From contig MKUH01000017.1 of the NCBI GenBank assembly GCA_001897745.1, positions 90,738 to 154,737 of the forward strand: 64,000 nt of DNA, given 5' to 3'. The position numbers were made by a program, and so were the translations under genes. The notes beneath the pieces are model-generated. The model saw only the letters and a program-made list of their open reading frames with translations. It was not told the origin of the DNA and did no database searches. Origin of the DNA: Candidatus Accumulibacter sp. 66-26. GTDB taxonomy: Bacteria > Pseudomonadota > Gammaproteobacteria > Burkholderiales > Rhodocyclaceae. Positions 1 through 9,382 of this stretch are shown piece by piece. Positions within the stretch are counted from its first letter, which is position 1. The number at the start of each line of letters is the position of its first letter.

Positions 1-1104
1 TTCCAAGCCAGCCAGCCCAAACGTGACCCCGAAACCATCAAGTACGGGGATCCGCTGTCGCTGGCCGATGCGCGCGAACTGCTGGCGCGGGCAAAGAATT
101 CCGTCAGCCGAGGAGAATCACCGGCACGGGACAAGGCTGACGGTAAGAGGGAACTCCGGGAATCGGGTACTTTTCAGACATTTGCCGAAATCTGGCTGCG
201 CGACGCCGGCCTGGCTGACAGCACGGCGGCGATGCGCAAGAGCATCCTCGACCGCGACGTATTGCCCAAGTTCGGCAAGCGCAAGTTGGAGGAGATTACG
301 CCTAGTCAGGTGCTCGGCCTGTGCGAGAAGATCAAAGAGCGCGGTGCACCGGCTACCGCGGTGCATGCCCGCGAAATTATCCAGCAAGTTTACCGTCACG
401 CTATGTCGCGCGGACTCAAGATCGACAACCCCGCCGATGCCGTGAAGGCTTCGGCCATTGCTACGTTCAAGCCGCGAGAGCGGGCTTTGACGCCGGGTGA
501 GATACAGACGTTTTTTTCCGTCCTCGATACCGTCGGCACGTTGCCCACGCTCAAGCTTGCGCTCAAGTTCGTTCTGCTGACCATGTGCCGCAAAGGGGAA
601 CTATTGCAGGCGACGTGGAAGGAGGTTGATTTCGATAAGGCCACCTGGACGATTCCTGCCGAGCGCATGAAGGCCCGCCGGCCGCACGTGGTCTATCTGA
701 GCCAGCAAGCCCTCGATCTGCTGGTGGGGCTCAAAACCTGCGCCGGCAGCAGCCCATACCTGCTCCCCGGACGATATGAAACTGACAAGCCGATGAGCGA
801 GGCGACGCTCAATCGCGTGATCGCCGCGGTGGTCGAGAAGGCGCAAAAAGCGAGTCTCGAGCTACCGCACTTCTGTGTCCATGACCTACGCCGGACAGCC
901 TCGACGCTGCTGCATGAGGCCGGCTTTAATACCGATTGGATTGAGAAGTGCCTGGCGCACGAGCAGCGTGGTGTGCGGGCCGTCTATAACAAGGCTGAGT
1001 ACGCCGATCAGCGCCGGGCAATGCTGCAAAGCTGGGCCGATATGGTCGATGGATGGATTGCCGGGGTCAAAGTGGCGCCGATAAGGGCTGGTAGGGCCGC
1101 GTAG
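1..1104 (+). CDS. Tyrosine integrase, P4 type (5' end outside window)
   Basis: Site-specific recombinase expected to integrate and excise the adjacent conjugative element. The frame is open from base 1, so the N-terminus lies outside the window. The 367 visible residues begin in the DUF4102-like arm-binding region (KYGDPLSLADAREL), followed by a core-binding domain and a complete catalytic domain. The catalytic residues are all visible: Arg197 (CRKGEL), His294 and Arg297 (HDLRRT), His320 (LAHE) and Tyr329 (AVYNKAEY). P4-type integrases usually insert into tRNA 3' ends. If that holds here, the attachment site and tRNA lie left of the window. The gene reads into the element and ends about 130 bp before a small membrane-protein gene. 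It looks intact over what can be seen. Confidence 0.93.
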   Translation, partial: FQASQPKRDPETIKYGDPLSLADARELLARAKNSVSRGESPARDKADGKRELRESGTFQTFAEIWLRDAGLADSTAAMRKSILDRDVLPKFGKRKLEEITPSQVLGLCEKIKERGAPATAVHAREIIQQVYRHAMSRGLKIDNPADAVKASAIATFKPRERALTPGEIQTFFSVLDTVGTLPTLKLALKFVLLTMCRKGELLQATWKEVDFDKATWTIPAERMKARRPHVVYLSQQALDLLVGLKTCAGSSPYLLPGRYETDKPMSEATLNRVIAAVVEKAQKASLELPHFCVHDLRRTASTLLHEAGFNTDWIEKCLAHEQRGVRAVYNKAEYADQRRAMLQSWADMVDGWIAGVKVAPIRAGRAA

Positions 1105-1232
1105 GTCTTCACCACCGCCTGGCGGAGTTAGGTACGGCGGGCAGCAGGTCTTGACGGTGGAAATGCAGCAGATGAGTGGCCGCAGGCTTGAAGCGTATGC
1201 CGTCAGGTGTAGGCTGAATTCGGGAGGACGAA

Positions 1233-1556
1233 ATGAGAAAACTCATCGTCATAGTTTTCATCGCGCTGGGCGCGCTGATCGGCTTGATCGCTGCTGCGAA
1301 TACCGATTGGAGAACTCGCATTGTAATGATGGGCGTCGGCGCACTTTTCGGAGCGCCCATTGGCGGGGCGCTGGCTAGCATTGGTAGGAAGGGGCGGCAG
1401 CCCCTTGAATGGGACGAGAATCCGCTCCCCGGGATGGGCACCACGCCGAAGGATCTAGCTGCGAACTACTGGCGTGACAAAGGCCATCCTCCATTCATGA
1501 AGCCATCTGAAGCCGAACCCGACAAGCACATGTTCGACCCGGATAGGCTCGGCTGA
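1233..1556 (+). CDS. Small membrane protein, unknown function
   Basis: Encodes 107 residues with two likely membrane segments (about residues 3-22 and 30-52), followed by a polar tail rich in Pro, Asp and Lys. A good ribosome binding site (GGGAGGA) sits 5-6 bases before the ATG. The gene lies between the integrase and traG and is convergent with traG. Its TGA ends at 1556 and the traG stop begins at 1557, so the two genes abut with no gap. I do not recognise a family. The position inside the element suggests an accessory conjugation or maintenance role, which is inference only. Confidence 0.75.
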   Translation: MRKLIVIVFIALGALIGLIAAANTDWRTRIVMMGVGALFGAPIGGALASIGRKGRQPLEWDENPLPGMGTTPKDLAANYWRDKGHPPFMKPSEAEPDKHMFDPDRLG

Positions 1557-4328
1557 CTACTTTCGCAACAAGTCCTTCACTACATCCTTTGCGTTGTCGA
1601 GTGTCGCTCCAGCGTCCTTACCGACCTGCTTACCTGACTGCACCAGCAGCGATTTCTTCGATGCAAGCGTTCCGTCATCAGTCTTGATGATCTCAGCCTT
1701 GGCGTCAAAGTTTGTGCGGCTCGATTCTGCATCCGATCGTATTTTATTGCCTTTGGTACGAACCTCCTCTCGGACAGGCGACACCATTGGGGCAGTTTCC
1801 TGCGACGGCTTGGCGTTTCCAAACCGTGATGTTTGTTCCCGGTTGGATTGGTGCAGCCTGGCTATATCGGGCGTAAGGGCAGCATCGCCTCGCTGATGCA
1901 CATGCTGGTCCCGGATATCGCCAAAGGAGGCCGGTAATGCGGCCCCGTCGGAGAACACTCGATTCGGGCGAAGAGATTGTCGCGCCAATTCGGATTCCAT
2001 CAGCGTATGGGCTGCGACGCTGTTGCCGCCGTATTGCTCAGCATAGCGCATGAACATCTCCAGGTTGTGCGGGTCCTGAGCGATGTCGATGGAAATGGTC
2101 TCTCCCTTCTCGTGGGCCGCAGACACGCGCTCCGCGAAGGCCGTACGCTCAGCGAGACTCGCCTCAGCGCGCTCCGATCGAGCATGCGTGGAAGCTAGGC
2201 GAGCAGTCATGTCGCGCGCTTCGCGCGAATCATTGGCTATCGTGCTCATGAAGCTCGCGTCGCGCGACACCCTATCGCCGAACTGTTTGAACTCTGCCAA
2301 CTGTTCGTTGCTCATGCTGCCCAGGACCTTTTGTTCCTGGGCCGATAAGCCAGACAGGTAGCTCTTGTCCGCGCTGGCGTTCAGCCGACCCCCAACTGCG
2401 CCAGCGTTTAATCCCAGGTGGCCGGCTGCTCCAAACGCGATACTGGCAACTTGAGACTGCGACAGTCCGGTGCTATCGGCCACACTCTTTGATATCTGAT
2501 CCAGCCTGTTCAGTGTTTCGCCCACCTGCTCGAAACTGCTGGACGTGGAGCCACTGCTCCTGCGCGATGAGTGCAAGTTGGTCAGCCCGCGAGAGAATGC
2601 GTCCGATAGTACGGCGGAGCGCTCAGTGCTGGCTGCGACAGCCTCGTTTCGTGCGGCGTCGGCTTGCCGACTGGCCTGCACCACATCCTGCTCGGACACG
2701 CGCATCGACACCACCCTCGACGCAAACCCCTGGTTGCGCAGCAGGCTGACGGCGGTTCGCCCGGTCAGCGCATTCGACGAGAACGTGTTCCCGCTCAGAT
2801 CGTTTTGCCAACTGCCCATGAAGGCCGAGGTGCGGTTGGGTGCCAGTTGCATCTGGTCCATCCCCACATTCCCCATGGAGACGTTGCCGACGGCGGATGA
2901 CGAGGTGCCACCCGAGATCATCGCCTGCAGGCCCGACAGGCCACCGACCAGGGCCGTCCCGAAGTTTTCCATGCGCTTCAAGGCCGCCCAGGCGATGAAG
3001 GGGATGCTGATGGCGAGGTAGCCGACGACGGCCTCGCCCGAGATCGCCCTTGAGTAGATCGTGGAGGCGGTTTGTAGGGCCAGCGCCTTGATGCCGGTGC
3101 CCAGGTCCGCCGCGGCCGCCAGATCGTAAGCCGCGTAGATCGAAGCCATGTAATTGAGGATGGCGTAGAGCGGCGGCCAAAGCTGGATCCAGATGAGCAC
3201 GGCCGCATAGCCCTTGAAGGCCAGCATCGTCTCGCGTCCGCTGGTGAGCAGGAGCAGCAGTACGAAGAGCGGGAACATCGCGTAGGTCACCGCCTCGACC
3301 ACATTGCGGAAAACCGGCAGGGCCTGCTCGGCCACTTTGCCGTAGTTGAGCCAGGTCGCGTTCTGCTGGGCCACGGCCTGGGCCCGGCCGACCGCCAGCA
3401 CCATAGCTGCCGGATCGTTGACCTTCTGGCCGACGATCTTGCTGGTGTCCTCGATCGCGTTGAGCACCGCGTTCTGCCGGATGAGGTCGGCAGCCGTGGC
3501 CGCGGCGGTGGCGATGCTGTTCTTGAGATAGGCCTGCTGGATCTGCCCGGCGATGACGGCCGCCGCAGTGGCGCTGGGCAGCGTCGGGTTGAGCTGGAAG
3601 GCGAGCCGCCCCTGGATGCGGGTAATCTGTGCCGGCAGTCGCCCATTGAGGCTCTGGTACACGTTCGGGCAGGTGTCGACGCCGACGCTGCCGCCCGCGG
3701 CGGTCAGCGTGGAAAAGCGCGCGGGATTGGGCGAGGCCATCAGTGGCCAGACATCGTCGGACGCGGAAAAGGTGGCCGGATCGAGGGTGCCGTCGATCAG
3801 GTCATAGGTGGTGCAGTTGTGGATGAAGTTGATGAGATCCGTGCGAAACGCCGGGTCCTGGAACACCACGTTGCCGGTCTCGCGGATCAGGCGGTTGCCG
3901 AACATCAGGCCGTTCTGCTGGTAGCTCAGCTCAGCCGGGAGTGCCCCCGCGCCCGGGATGACCTGGAAGGCCGTCTCGAAAAGCCCGGTCAGCGTGTTGC
4001 CGATGGTGCTTGTGAGGCTGCCTAGCACGGCCACCCCAAAGGGCACGTTGTCGACCACCTTGACCGCGGAGCCGCCCGTCTTGTCGACGATCCCCACGGT
4101 CACCTTGGGTACGATCAGCACCGAAAAAACCAGCACCACCGTGCCCAACCATTTCCAGCCCTGCAGTTTCTCGGGGGCGAAGGCGTAGGCGATGAGCGCC
4201 GCAACGAAGCCGCAGAAGGCGACAGCGGCTACAGCCGACAGGTAGTCCCCCGATGCATGGATTGCGGCGGCGGCGTTGAAGACACCGAACAGGCTGTCGG
4301 CATTCTGGTAGGCGTAGATTTCCCACAT
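1557..4328 (-). CDS. traG: Conjugal transfer protein TraG (mating-pair stabilisation/pilus assembly)
   Basis: Inner-membrane protein of F-type conjugation systems. In F, the N-terminal part supports pilus assembly, and the periplasmic C-terminal part acts in mating-pair stabilisation and entry exclusion in the partner cell. The 923 residues are close to F TraG (about 940). The N-terminal 110 residues hold several hydrophobic segments, and a further cluster lies at about residues 340-460. After that comes a long Ser/Ala/Gln-rich polar region with coiled-coil character. It is the last gene of the minus-strand tra operon, 33 bases after traH, with a clear ribosome binding site (GAGAGGGAG) before the ATG. 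The variable C-terminal part would carry any exclusion specificity. Confidence 0.92.
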   Translation of the reverse strand: MWEIYAYQNADSLFGVFNAAAAIHASGDYLSAVAAVAFCGFVAALIAYAFAPEKLQGWKWLGTVVLVFSVLIVPKVTVGIVDKTGGSAVKVVDNVPFGVAVLGSLTSTIGNTLTGLFETAFQVIPGAGALPAELSYQQNGLMFGNRLIRETGNVVFQDPAFRTDLINFIHNCTTYDLIDGTLDPATFSASDDVWPLMASPNPARFSTLTAAGGSVGVDTCPNVYQSLNGRLPAQITRIQGRLAFQLNPTLPSATAAAVIAGQIQQAYLKNSIATAAATAADLIRQNAVLNAIEDTSKIVGQKVNDPAAMVLAVGRAQAVAQQNATWLNYGKVAEQALPVFRNVVEAVTYAMFPLFVLLLLLTSGRETMLAFKGYAAVLIWIQLWPPLYAILNYMASIYAAYDLAAAADLGTGIKALALQTASTIYSRAISGEAVVGYLAISIPFIAWAALKRMENFGTALVGGLSGLQAMISGGTSSSAVGNVSMGNVGMDQMQLAPNRTSAFMGSWQNDLSGNTFSSNALTGRTAVSLLRNQGFASRVVSMRVSEQDVVQASRQADAARNEAVAASTERSAVLSDAFSRGLTNLHSSRRSSGSTSSSFEQVGETLNRLDQISKSVADSTGLSQSQVASIAFGAAGHLGLNAGAVGGRLNASADKSYLSGLSAQEQKVLGSMSNEQLAEFKQFGDRVSRDASFMSTIANDSREARDMTARLASTHARSERAEASLAERTAFAERVSAAHEKGETISIDIAQDPHNLEMFMRYAEQYGGNSVAAHTLMESELARQSLRPNRVFSDGAALPASFGDIRDQHVHQRGDAALTPDIARLHQSNREQTSRFGNAKPSQETAPMVSPVREEVRTKGNKIRSDAESSRTNFDAKAEIIKTDDGTLASKKSLLVQSGKQVGKDAGATLDNAKDVVKDLLRK

Positions 4329-4361
4329 GGCGCTCCCTCTCCTCGCGCGATCCGTTCTGCC

Positions 4362-5810
4362 CTACTGCGATAGATAGGCGGCCTGCTGACCGAGCATGTC
4401 CATCACATGCTGCGGCATGCTGGAACGCAGTTGGCGCTCGAGTTGTTCCAGGTGGCTAGCCACCGCCCGGAAGGAACCCACCTTCTGGTAGAGCAGGTTC
4501 TTTTCTTGCGACAGTTGCAGCAGCATCGCCTGGGCACGCTGGCGGATCTGGTTGGCCTGGTCACGTTGCGTCTGCTGCAACGTGTAGTTCTTGTCCAGGG
4601 CGGTCATGCCCAGACGCAGGTTGCGCTCCAGAAAAACGTAGGCATAGTCGGCGGCGATGACGTCGCGGTACTGGGCGATCAGGCTGTCGGAGAGGCCGGA
4701 GCCCGGGATGCTGGTGCCGATGGACAGCATCTTGTAGACCGGCTCGGTGGTCTGGTTCACGAAGCCGACCTCGGTCGAATTGTTGGGAATGGCGGTCCGC
4801 GAAGCGATCTTCTCGGCGATGGAACGCATCATGGCCTCGACCTTGGCGGTGAAGGGTGTGTGGGTGTAACCGGTGTTCAGCGTCACCACGTCGCAGTTGG
4901 TGTAGTCGTTGCACTTCAGCACGTGCTGGATGACATCCGTGCCGCTCGCCGCACTCTGGCCATACAACAACTGGCTGATCGACGTGAGTGTGGGCGCGAT
5001 CGGTTCGGGGTCGCGCGCCGATTCTTCCGGGTAGTAGATGATCGTGCCGACCAGGCTCATGATCAGCTCGCGCTCCTGATCGTCGAGGTAGGAACCCGTG
5101 TACTGCAGCGCTTTCCAGGTGAGGTTGCCGACGAAGGGGGCCTTGTTCTTCACGTTCGGATCGCTGGACGAACGTGCCGACGCCAGGATGCTGGGCCGGT
5201 CGGAGCCACAACGCCGGCGCGCCGCATCCCGGTCGCTCTCCAGGCCCATCTCGACGGCCAAGTCGGCGCAGGTTTCCTGCGAGCTGTAGCCGACAGATTC
5301 GGCGGCCGTACTCACGATCGCCTTCGCGGTTTCGCAGGAGTTGATGCGGGCGTTGTTGATCCAGGTCTCCAGCCCCTTGGCCCACTTGGTGAGTCCGCCC
5401 AAGAGGGGGGAGACCGCTTCGAGCGCCAGTTGGAAGGCGATGCCCGGCAGGGCGGCGGTGATGTTCTTCAGCATGTTCTTGAACTCGGTCGCCGAGATGT
5501 GGCTGAAGCTGCCGCCGAAGACGTCGATGCCGCCGCAGCCGGCCTTGGCGCTGGGGAACTGGATGGCGGCGAGTTGGTAGACCTTGTTGGGCGATCGCAT
5601 CATCAGGTTGCCGCCGGTGTAGGTATTGAAGGTCTGGCCGCGGAAGGCCCCGGGGGCCGTGTAGTTGCCGATGGCGCCCAGGTTGTTGAACATGTCATTC
5701 ACTTCCGTGTTGAGGTCGCCGGCACGCAGCGGCAGCGGCGAGATCACCAGCAGCAACGCCAGCAGCGCGGCGGAGGTACGCCACAACGGGGGATGGTCAG
5801 GGTGGTTCAT
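4362..5810 (-). CDS. traH: Conjugal transfer protein TraH
   Basis: Periplasmic pilus-assembly protein. In F it works with TraF, TraU, TraW and TrbB/TrbC in pilus outgrowth and retraction. It has 482 residues with a clear Sec signal peptide ending near LPLRAGD (about residue 30). The TraH-typical N-terminal stretch follows (DLNTEVNDMFNNLGAIGNYT), and the C-terminal 80 residues are Gln-rich and probably coiled coil. Cysteines are scattered through the central part, consistent with disulfide formation by the DsbC homologue of this operon. Its ATG overlaps the traF stop by 4 bases (ATGA), so translation is probably coupled. Confidence 0.93.
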   Translation of the reverse strand: MNHPDHPPLWRTSAALLALLLVISPLPLRAGDLNTEVNDMFNNLGAIGNYTAPGAFRGQTFNTYTGGNLMMRSPNKVYQLAAIQFPSAKAGCGGIDVFGGSFSHISATEFKNMLKNITAALPGIAFQLALEAVSPLLGGLTKWAKGLETWINNARINSCETAKAIVSTAAESVGYSSQETCADLAVEMGLESDRDAARRRCGSDRPSILASARSSSDPNVKNKAPFVGNLTWKALQYTGSYLDDQERELIMSLVGTIIYYPEESARDPEPIAPTLTSISQLLYGQSAASGTDVIQHVLKCNDYTNCDVVTLNTGYTHTPFTAKVEAMMRSIAEKIASRTAIPNNSTEVGFVNQTTEPVYKMLSIGTSIPGSGLSDSLIAQYRDVIAADYAYVFLERNLRLGMTALDKNYTLQQTQRDQANQIRQRAQAMLLQLSQEKNLLYQKVGSFRAVASHLEQLERQLRSSMPQHVMDMLGQQAAYLSQ

Positions 5811-6673
5811 GGGGCCTCCTGCGGCAGGGCAAAACGTTGCATCGTTTCGGGCAGCATCGCCTCGGCCTGCGGGCCGGACACGACGGCGATGCGTTCCAGC
5901 AACTGGGATTCCGAGAGCACGCCGAAACCGATGGGCGTGATCTTTCCGGTGAAGGGCTGGGCCAGGAAGACGGCGGGCACCTGCGCGACCTTCAGGGTGG
6001 TGGCGATGCCGTTGTCCGGGAGCGCGTTGGGGAAGCCCGGCATCGGGCCGCCATCGATGCTGATGGCCACCACCTGGATGCCGTGGCGCGCCTGGAAGGC
6101 CGCCAGGGTCGGTGCGAAAGCGTGGCAGTACGGGCAGTCCGAGCGGTAGAAGAAGAACAGCACGTGGTCCTTGCCCAGTTCGGCAATCGAACGGGATCGG
6201 TCCACCAACTCGGTCTGCTCGAACACCGCCAGCGCCTTGGCGTTGACCGGCCGACCTTGCAGCGTCGGATCGAGTGCCGGCGTGGCCCAGGCGACCCGCT
6301 GCGCCACGTCGGCGAAATAGGAGGCACGCGCGACCACTTGGGATTCCAGTTCCATGTAGCGGCGCACGTTCGCCTCGGTCGGCCGCATGATGGCGATGTT
6401 ACGGGTGTCCTCCAGCGTCTTCTGCAGGCGTTCGAACTCGACCAATTCCGGGGCTTTCGAGGGCAGAGCCGGTGGTGCCGCGGGCACCACCTTGTCCGGC
6501 AGCGGCGGACGTTCCCGTTCCTCGGGCATGGGATCCTCGTAGAAATGCCAGCCGCGCCAACGGTCGGACCAGTAGCGCGCAGCAGCATCCTGGGCCGACG
6601 CGGCGCTGGCGCCCAGCATCGAGGCCAGCACCAGCGCCAAGCGGAGGGGTATGGGGAACGCGAAGCGCTTCAT
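5807..6673 (-). CDS. traF: Conjugal transfer protein TraF (thioredoxin-fold, periplasmic)
   Basis: Periplasmic assembly factor of F-type systems. The 288 residues comprise a signal peptide (cleavage near ASAQDA, about residue 28), a helical middle region and a C-terminal thioredoxin-like domain with a CXXC pair at Cys180/Cys183 (SDCPYCHAF). F TraF itself is reported to lack a working CXXC, whereas many relatives keep it. Retention here suggests a redox role on Cys-rich TraN, TraU and TraH, which is inference. The gene sits between the small secreted protein and traH, overlapping traH by 4 bases. Confidence 0.92.
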   Translation of the reverse strand: MKRFAFPIPLRLALVLASMLGASAASAQDAAARYWSDRWRGWHFYEDPMPEERERPPLPDKVVPAAPPALPSKAPELVEFERLQKTLEDTRNIAIMRPTEANVRRYMELESQVVARASYFADVAQRVAWATPALDPTLQGRPVNAKALAVFEQTELVDRSRSIAELGKDHVLFFFYRSDCPYCHAFAPTLAAFQARHGIQVVAISIDGGPMPGFPNALPDNGIATTLKVAQVPAVFLAQPFTGKITPIGFGVLSESQLLERIAVVSGPQAEAMLPETMQRFALPQEAP

Positions 6674-6680
6674 ATGGGCT

Positions 6681-7055
6681 CTACTTCAGGGATTGTGGCG
6701 GCCGGCCGTCGAGGCAGTAGTTGATGCCGAAATCCATCGTCTGCCGGCGCGGGGTCGTCGCGCCGGGCAGGAGAACGCCGTCTTGCCAGAACGTAACCTT
6801 CAGCCGGCGGCAACCCGGTTGGGCGTAGCGCTTCTCGGTCGTCACGTCGATGAAGATCGGCGAGGTGGCACCGAAGCGCCTCGTGATCGCATCGGCCATT
6901 TCGCCGGTGAGGACGCCGTGGGCCTGCCCGTCGGTCGCCTGGAGGGCGGCCAGCATCACCGGGCGCGCATCGGGCACCGGCGTGCGGAGCAGGTCGTCGG
7001 CGAAGACCGGCAACGCGAATGCGGCGAGCAGCGCAGCGGCATAGACAGGCTTCAT
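6681..7055 (-). CDS. Small secreted protein of the tra operon, unknown function
   Basis: Encodes 124 residues with an N-terminal signal peptide (MKPVYAAALLAAFALPVFADD, predicted cleavage after FA). Two cysteines in the mature part could form a disulfide. I choose the ATG at 7055 because it overlaps the traN stop as TAATG and has AGGGG about 8 bases upstream. An ATG two codons earlier (7061) would leave that site too close. It lies between traN and traF, a place where F-type operons often carry small accessory periplasmic genes (trbB, trbE and others). The sequence does not match any of these that I can recall. Confidence 0.75.
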   Translation of the reverse strand: MKPVYAAALLAAFALPVFADDLLRTPVPDARPVMLAALQATDGQAHGVLTGEMADAITRRFGATSPIFIDVTTEKRYAQPGCRRLKVTFWQDGVLLPGATTPRRQTMDFGINYCLDGRPPQSLK

Positions 7056-9373
7056 TAGCATTTCCCCTGTCCGTAGTAGCAGGTGGTGAGGCGCGAGGCG
7101 TTGCTGCCCTGGATCGTTCCGACACTGGGCAGCGTCGGGACGATGGAGGCATAGAACTCAGAGAGGTCCATCGCCGCAAAGTCCAGGCTCTGCAGTTGCG
7201 CGATGGTGAAGCCCGAGCAGTCGGGGTTCTTGCCGGAGCCCCAGCACTTGCCCACCTGGACGCGGCCCTGCTCGTTGACGATGCGCGCGAGCTTGCTGTT
7301 GAAGCAGCACTTGCCGGTGGTGTGCTCGATGCAGGCGACACAGGCGCCGAGGATGCGGATGCACGACGAACAATAGGTCCCGACGCTATGGCACAGGCCG
7401 GCCCCTTCCTTCATCGCGAGCTTGCCTTCGTCCTCGTTGCAGGACGACATCGACATGACGATGTAGATCACCACCGCAATCGCCAGGGACCAGGGATCGA
7501 AGGCGATCACCAGGCCGTCGCCGGCGTAGAGAACGGCCGAGCCTGCTGGCAGTGCCGTGCCATTGATGGCGACGGTGACGCCATAGGTCGTGAAGCTGCC
7601 GCTGAATCCGCCGCCGAGCAGCAGCGCCTGCATGCCTTGGTACAGGAACTCGCGGTTGTCGGCGTTCATCAGCACGTCATAGACCAGTCGTGAGCCGGTG
7701 CCGAACAGGCTCTGGTTGGTCATGCCGGCGCCGGCCGAGTCGGAGTAGCAACAGTTCTTGAAGAGACGGTCCCGGCATTTGTTTGACTCGCCCTTGAAGA
7801 CCTGCATGTTGTCGGTGTCGAGGTACACGCCGGCTTCGCGTGCGGCTTCCATCAGCGACATCGAACGGGCGAAGTCGGCGTCGTTGGTGTAGCTGGTGTT
7901 GAAGCAGTTCGAGCCCAGGCAATAGACGTTGGCGGGGCAGTCCGAGGCGGTGGTGGCGGTTTGGGCGGAGACCGGGCAGGTGTAGGTGTCCTGGGTGATC
8001 TCGCACAACCCGGTCGCCGCATTCATCTGCTTGCAGGTGCTGGTCGCCGGGGTACAACCGCTGCTCGCCAGTGGGGCGCACTCATCCACCGGTGCGCCGG
8101 AGGCACAGGTGAGGGTACGCTCATAGGACCAGCAGGCGCGCGTGACGGCGCGGCCGTCGATGGTCTTGGTGGCGGGGCCGTCGACGCAGCGGTCGGCCGT
8201 GGTCACGGTGCAGCGGCCGCTCTCCGTCAGCGCGGCGCTCCTGTCGACCCAGACGTCCGTCTCGTGCTGCTCCATGGTCGGCTGGACGAAGGACAGGGGC
8301 AGACTCCAACCGGAGGCGCCGACCAGGGTCGCGGATCCCGCCGGTAGGGCGCAGTGCGTCCCGGCGTCGTCGTAGATCGTCGTGCTGCCGCCCGGGCAGC
8401 CGGCCTCGGCATCGGGGGCGGTGAGGGTGAAGCACTGGTCGGCCGCACCACCGGAGAGGAATTCGCCGGCCCAATAGCCGCTCAGCGTATCGCCGCGCAC
8501 CGTCCCGGCGGGGCAGGCATAGACCGGCGTGCCGAACTGGAAGGTGTAGCTGCAACTCCCGGCGGTGCAGCCCGAGCCTGGCATCATGACGACCTTGAAG
8601 GGGCTCCAGCAGTAGCCCTGCCAATGCGGCGACAGGTCGGTGACGTAGGTCGCCTGGGTAGCCGGTGCAATCGGCAGGTCGAGGGCCTGCCAGCCGATGC
8701 AGGCGCCCATGCCACCGGCGGCGTAGAAGCGAAAACGCTGCTTGCCGTCGGCGCGGATGCGGCATTGTGCTTCCGCGATCATGTAGTCCATGCCGTTGCG
8801 GTTGACCTGGCCATGGGCGAACCAGGTGCCTTCGGTGCAACTGGGCAGCAATTCCACCTGGACCGTGAGGTCGCGCCGGGTGGTGTAGTTGCCGACACCG
8901 CTGTAACGGTTGCAGACCTTGGTGGTCGTGCCGGCGGGGGTGGTGACCTCGGCGGTGGTGCAACCCGAGTAATAGTCGGCGAGACTGCCCAGCACGCTCG
9001 ACGGATTGCCTGCGATATCGCGGGCGGCGGCGACGGCGGGATCGTAGGCCGAGACCGGGGTGCGCGGCGTGTTGGCCGAAGTCACGGCACCGCGCTGCGC
9101 CTGGCAGACGGGATCATCGATACTGGTGGCGCAGGCGGCCAGGCGGGCATTGGCCGCCCCCGACAGGCTGGGCTGGCTGTAGTACGTGGTTTCCGGTGGC
9201 GTCGTGGTGTAGCCGGGCACGGCACTCGATGCACTCGGCGTATTCACCGTCCCCCGGATGACGGGATTGGCCGCCTGCCCGGCGGCGGTGCCTTCCTCGA
9301 ACGGACCGGCGACGGCGGCGGTCTGCGTCGTGACAAAGCAGACGAGCGTGATCCAGGTGACCCAGCGGCGCAT
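7055..9373 (-). CDS. traN: Conjugal transfer protein TraN (outer-membrane mating-pair stabilisation)
   Basis: Cys-rich outer-membrane protein that stabilises donor-recipient contact. In F, TraN recognises recipient surface proteins such as OmpA. The 772 residues have a signal peptide (cleavage near AAVAGPF) and a very high cysteine count spread over the whole mature length, the hallmark of TraN. There is a Cys cluster near the C-terminus (CSSCIRILGACVACIEH). A hydrophobic stretch at about residues 625-645 precedes this cluster. A strong ribosome binding site (TAGGAGG) sits 5 bases before the ATG. Folding would depend on disulfide isomerases such as the DsbC and TraF of the same operon. Recipient range is set by the variable central region, so homology alone cannot tell the partner. 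Confidence 0.93.
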   Translation of the reverse strand: MRRWVTWITLVCFVTTQTAAVAGPFEEGTAAGQAANPVIRGTVNTPSASSAVPGYTTTPPETTYYSQPSLSGAANARLAACATSIDDPVCQAQRGAVTSANTPRTPVSAYDPAVAAARDIAGNPSSVLGSLADYYSGCTTAEVTTPAGTTTKVCNRYSGVGNYTTRRDLTVQVELLPSCTEGTWFAHGQVNRNGMDYMIAEAQCRIRADGKQRFRFYAAGGMGACIGWQALDLPIAPATQATYVTDLSPHWQGYCWSPFKVVMMPGSGCTAGSCSYTFQFGTPVYACPAGTVRGDTLSGYWAGEFLSGGAADQCFTLTAPDAEAGCPGGSTTIYDDAGTHCALPAGSATLVGASGWSLPLSFVQPTMEQHETDVWVDRSAALTESGRCTVTTADRCVDGPATKTIDGRAVTRACWSYERTLTCASGAPVDECAPLASSGCTPATSTCKQMNAATGLCEITQDTYTCPVSAQTATTASDCPANVYCLGSNCFNTSYTNDADFARSMSLMEAAREAGVYLDTDNMQVFKGESNKCRDRLFKNCCYSDSAGAGMTNQSLFGTGSRLVYDVLMNADNREFLYQGMQALLLGGGFSGSFTTYGVTVAINGTALPAGSAVLYAGDGLVIAFDPWSLAIAVVIYIVMSMSSCNEDEGKLAMKEGAGLCHSVGTYCSSCIRILGACVACIEHTTGKCCFNSKLARIVNEQGRVQVGKCWGSGKNPDCSGFTIAQLQSLDFAAMDLSEFYASIVPTLPSVGTIQGSNASRLTTCYYGQGKC

Positions 9374-9382
9374 CGTGGCCTC

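Noticed and set aside
4407..6149. Long plus-strand open frame (580 codons) over traH/traF
   Set aside because: Antisense to two well-supported genes; composition is Gly/Arg/Val/His-rich as expected of a high-GC shadow frame, with no domain.
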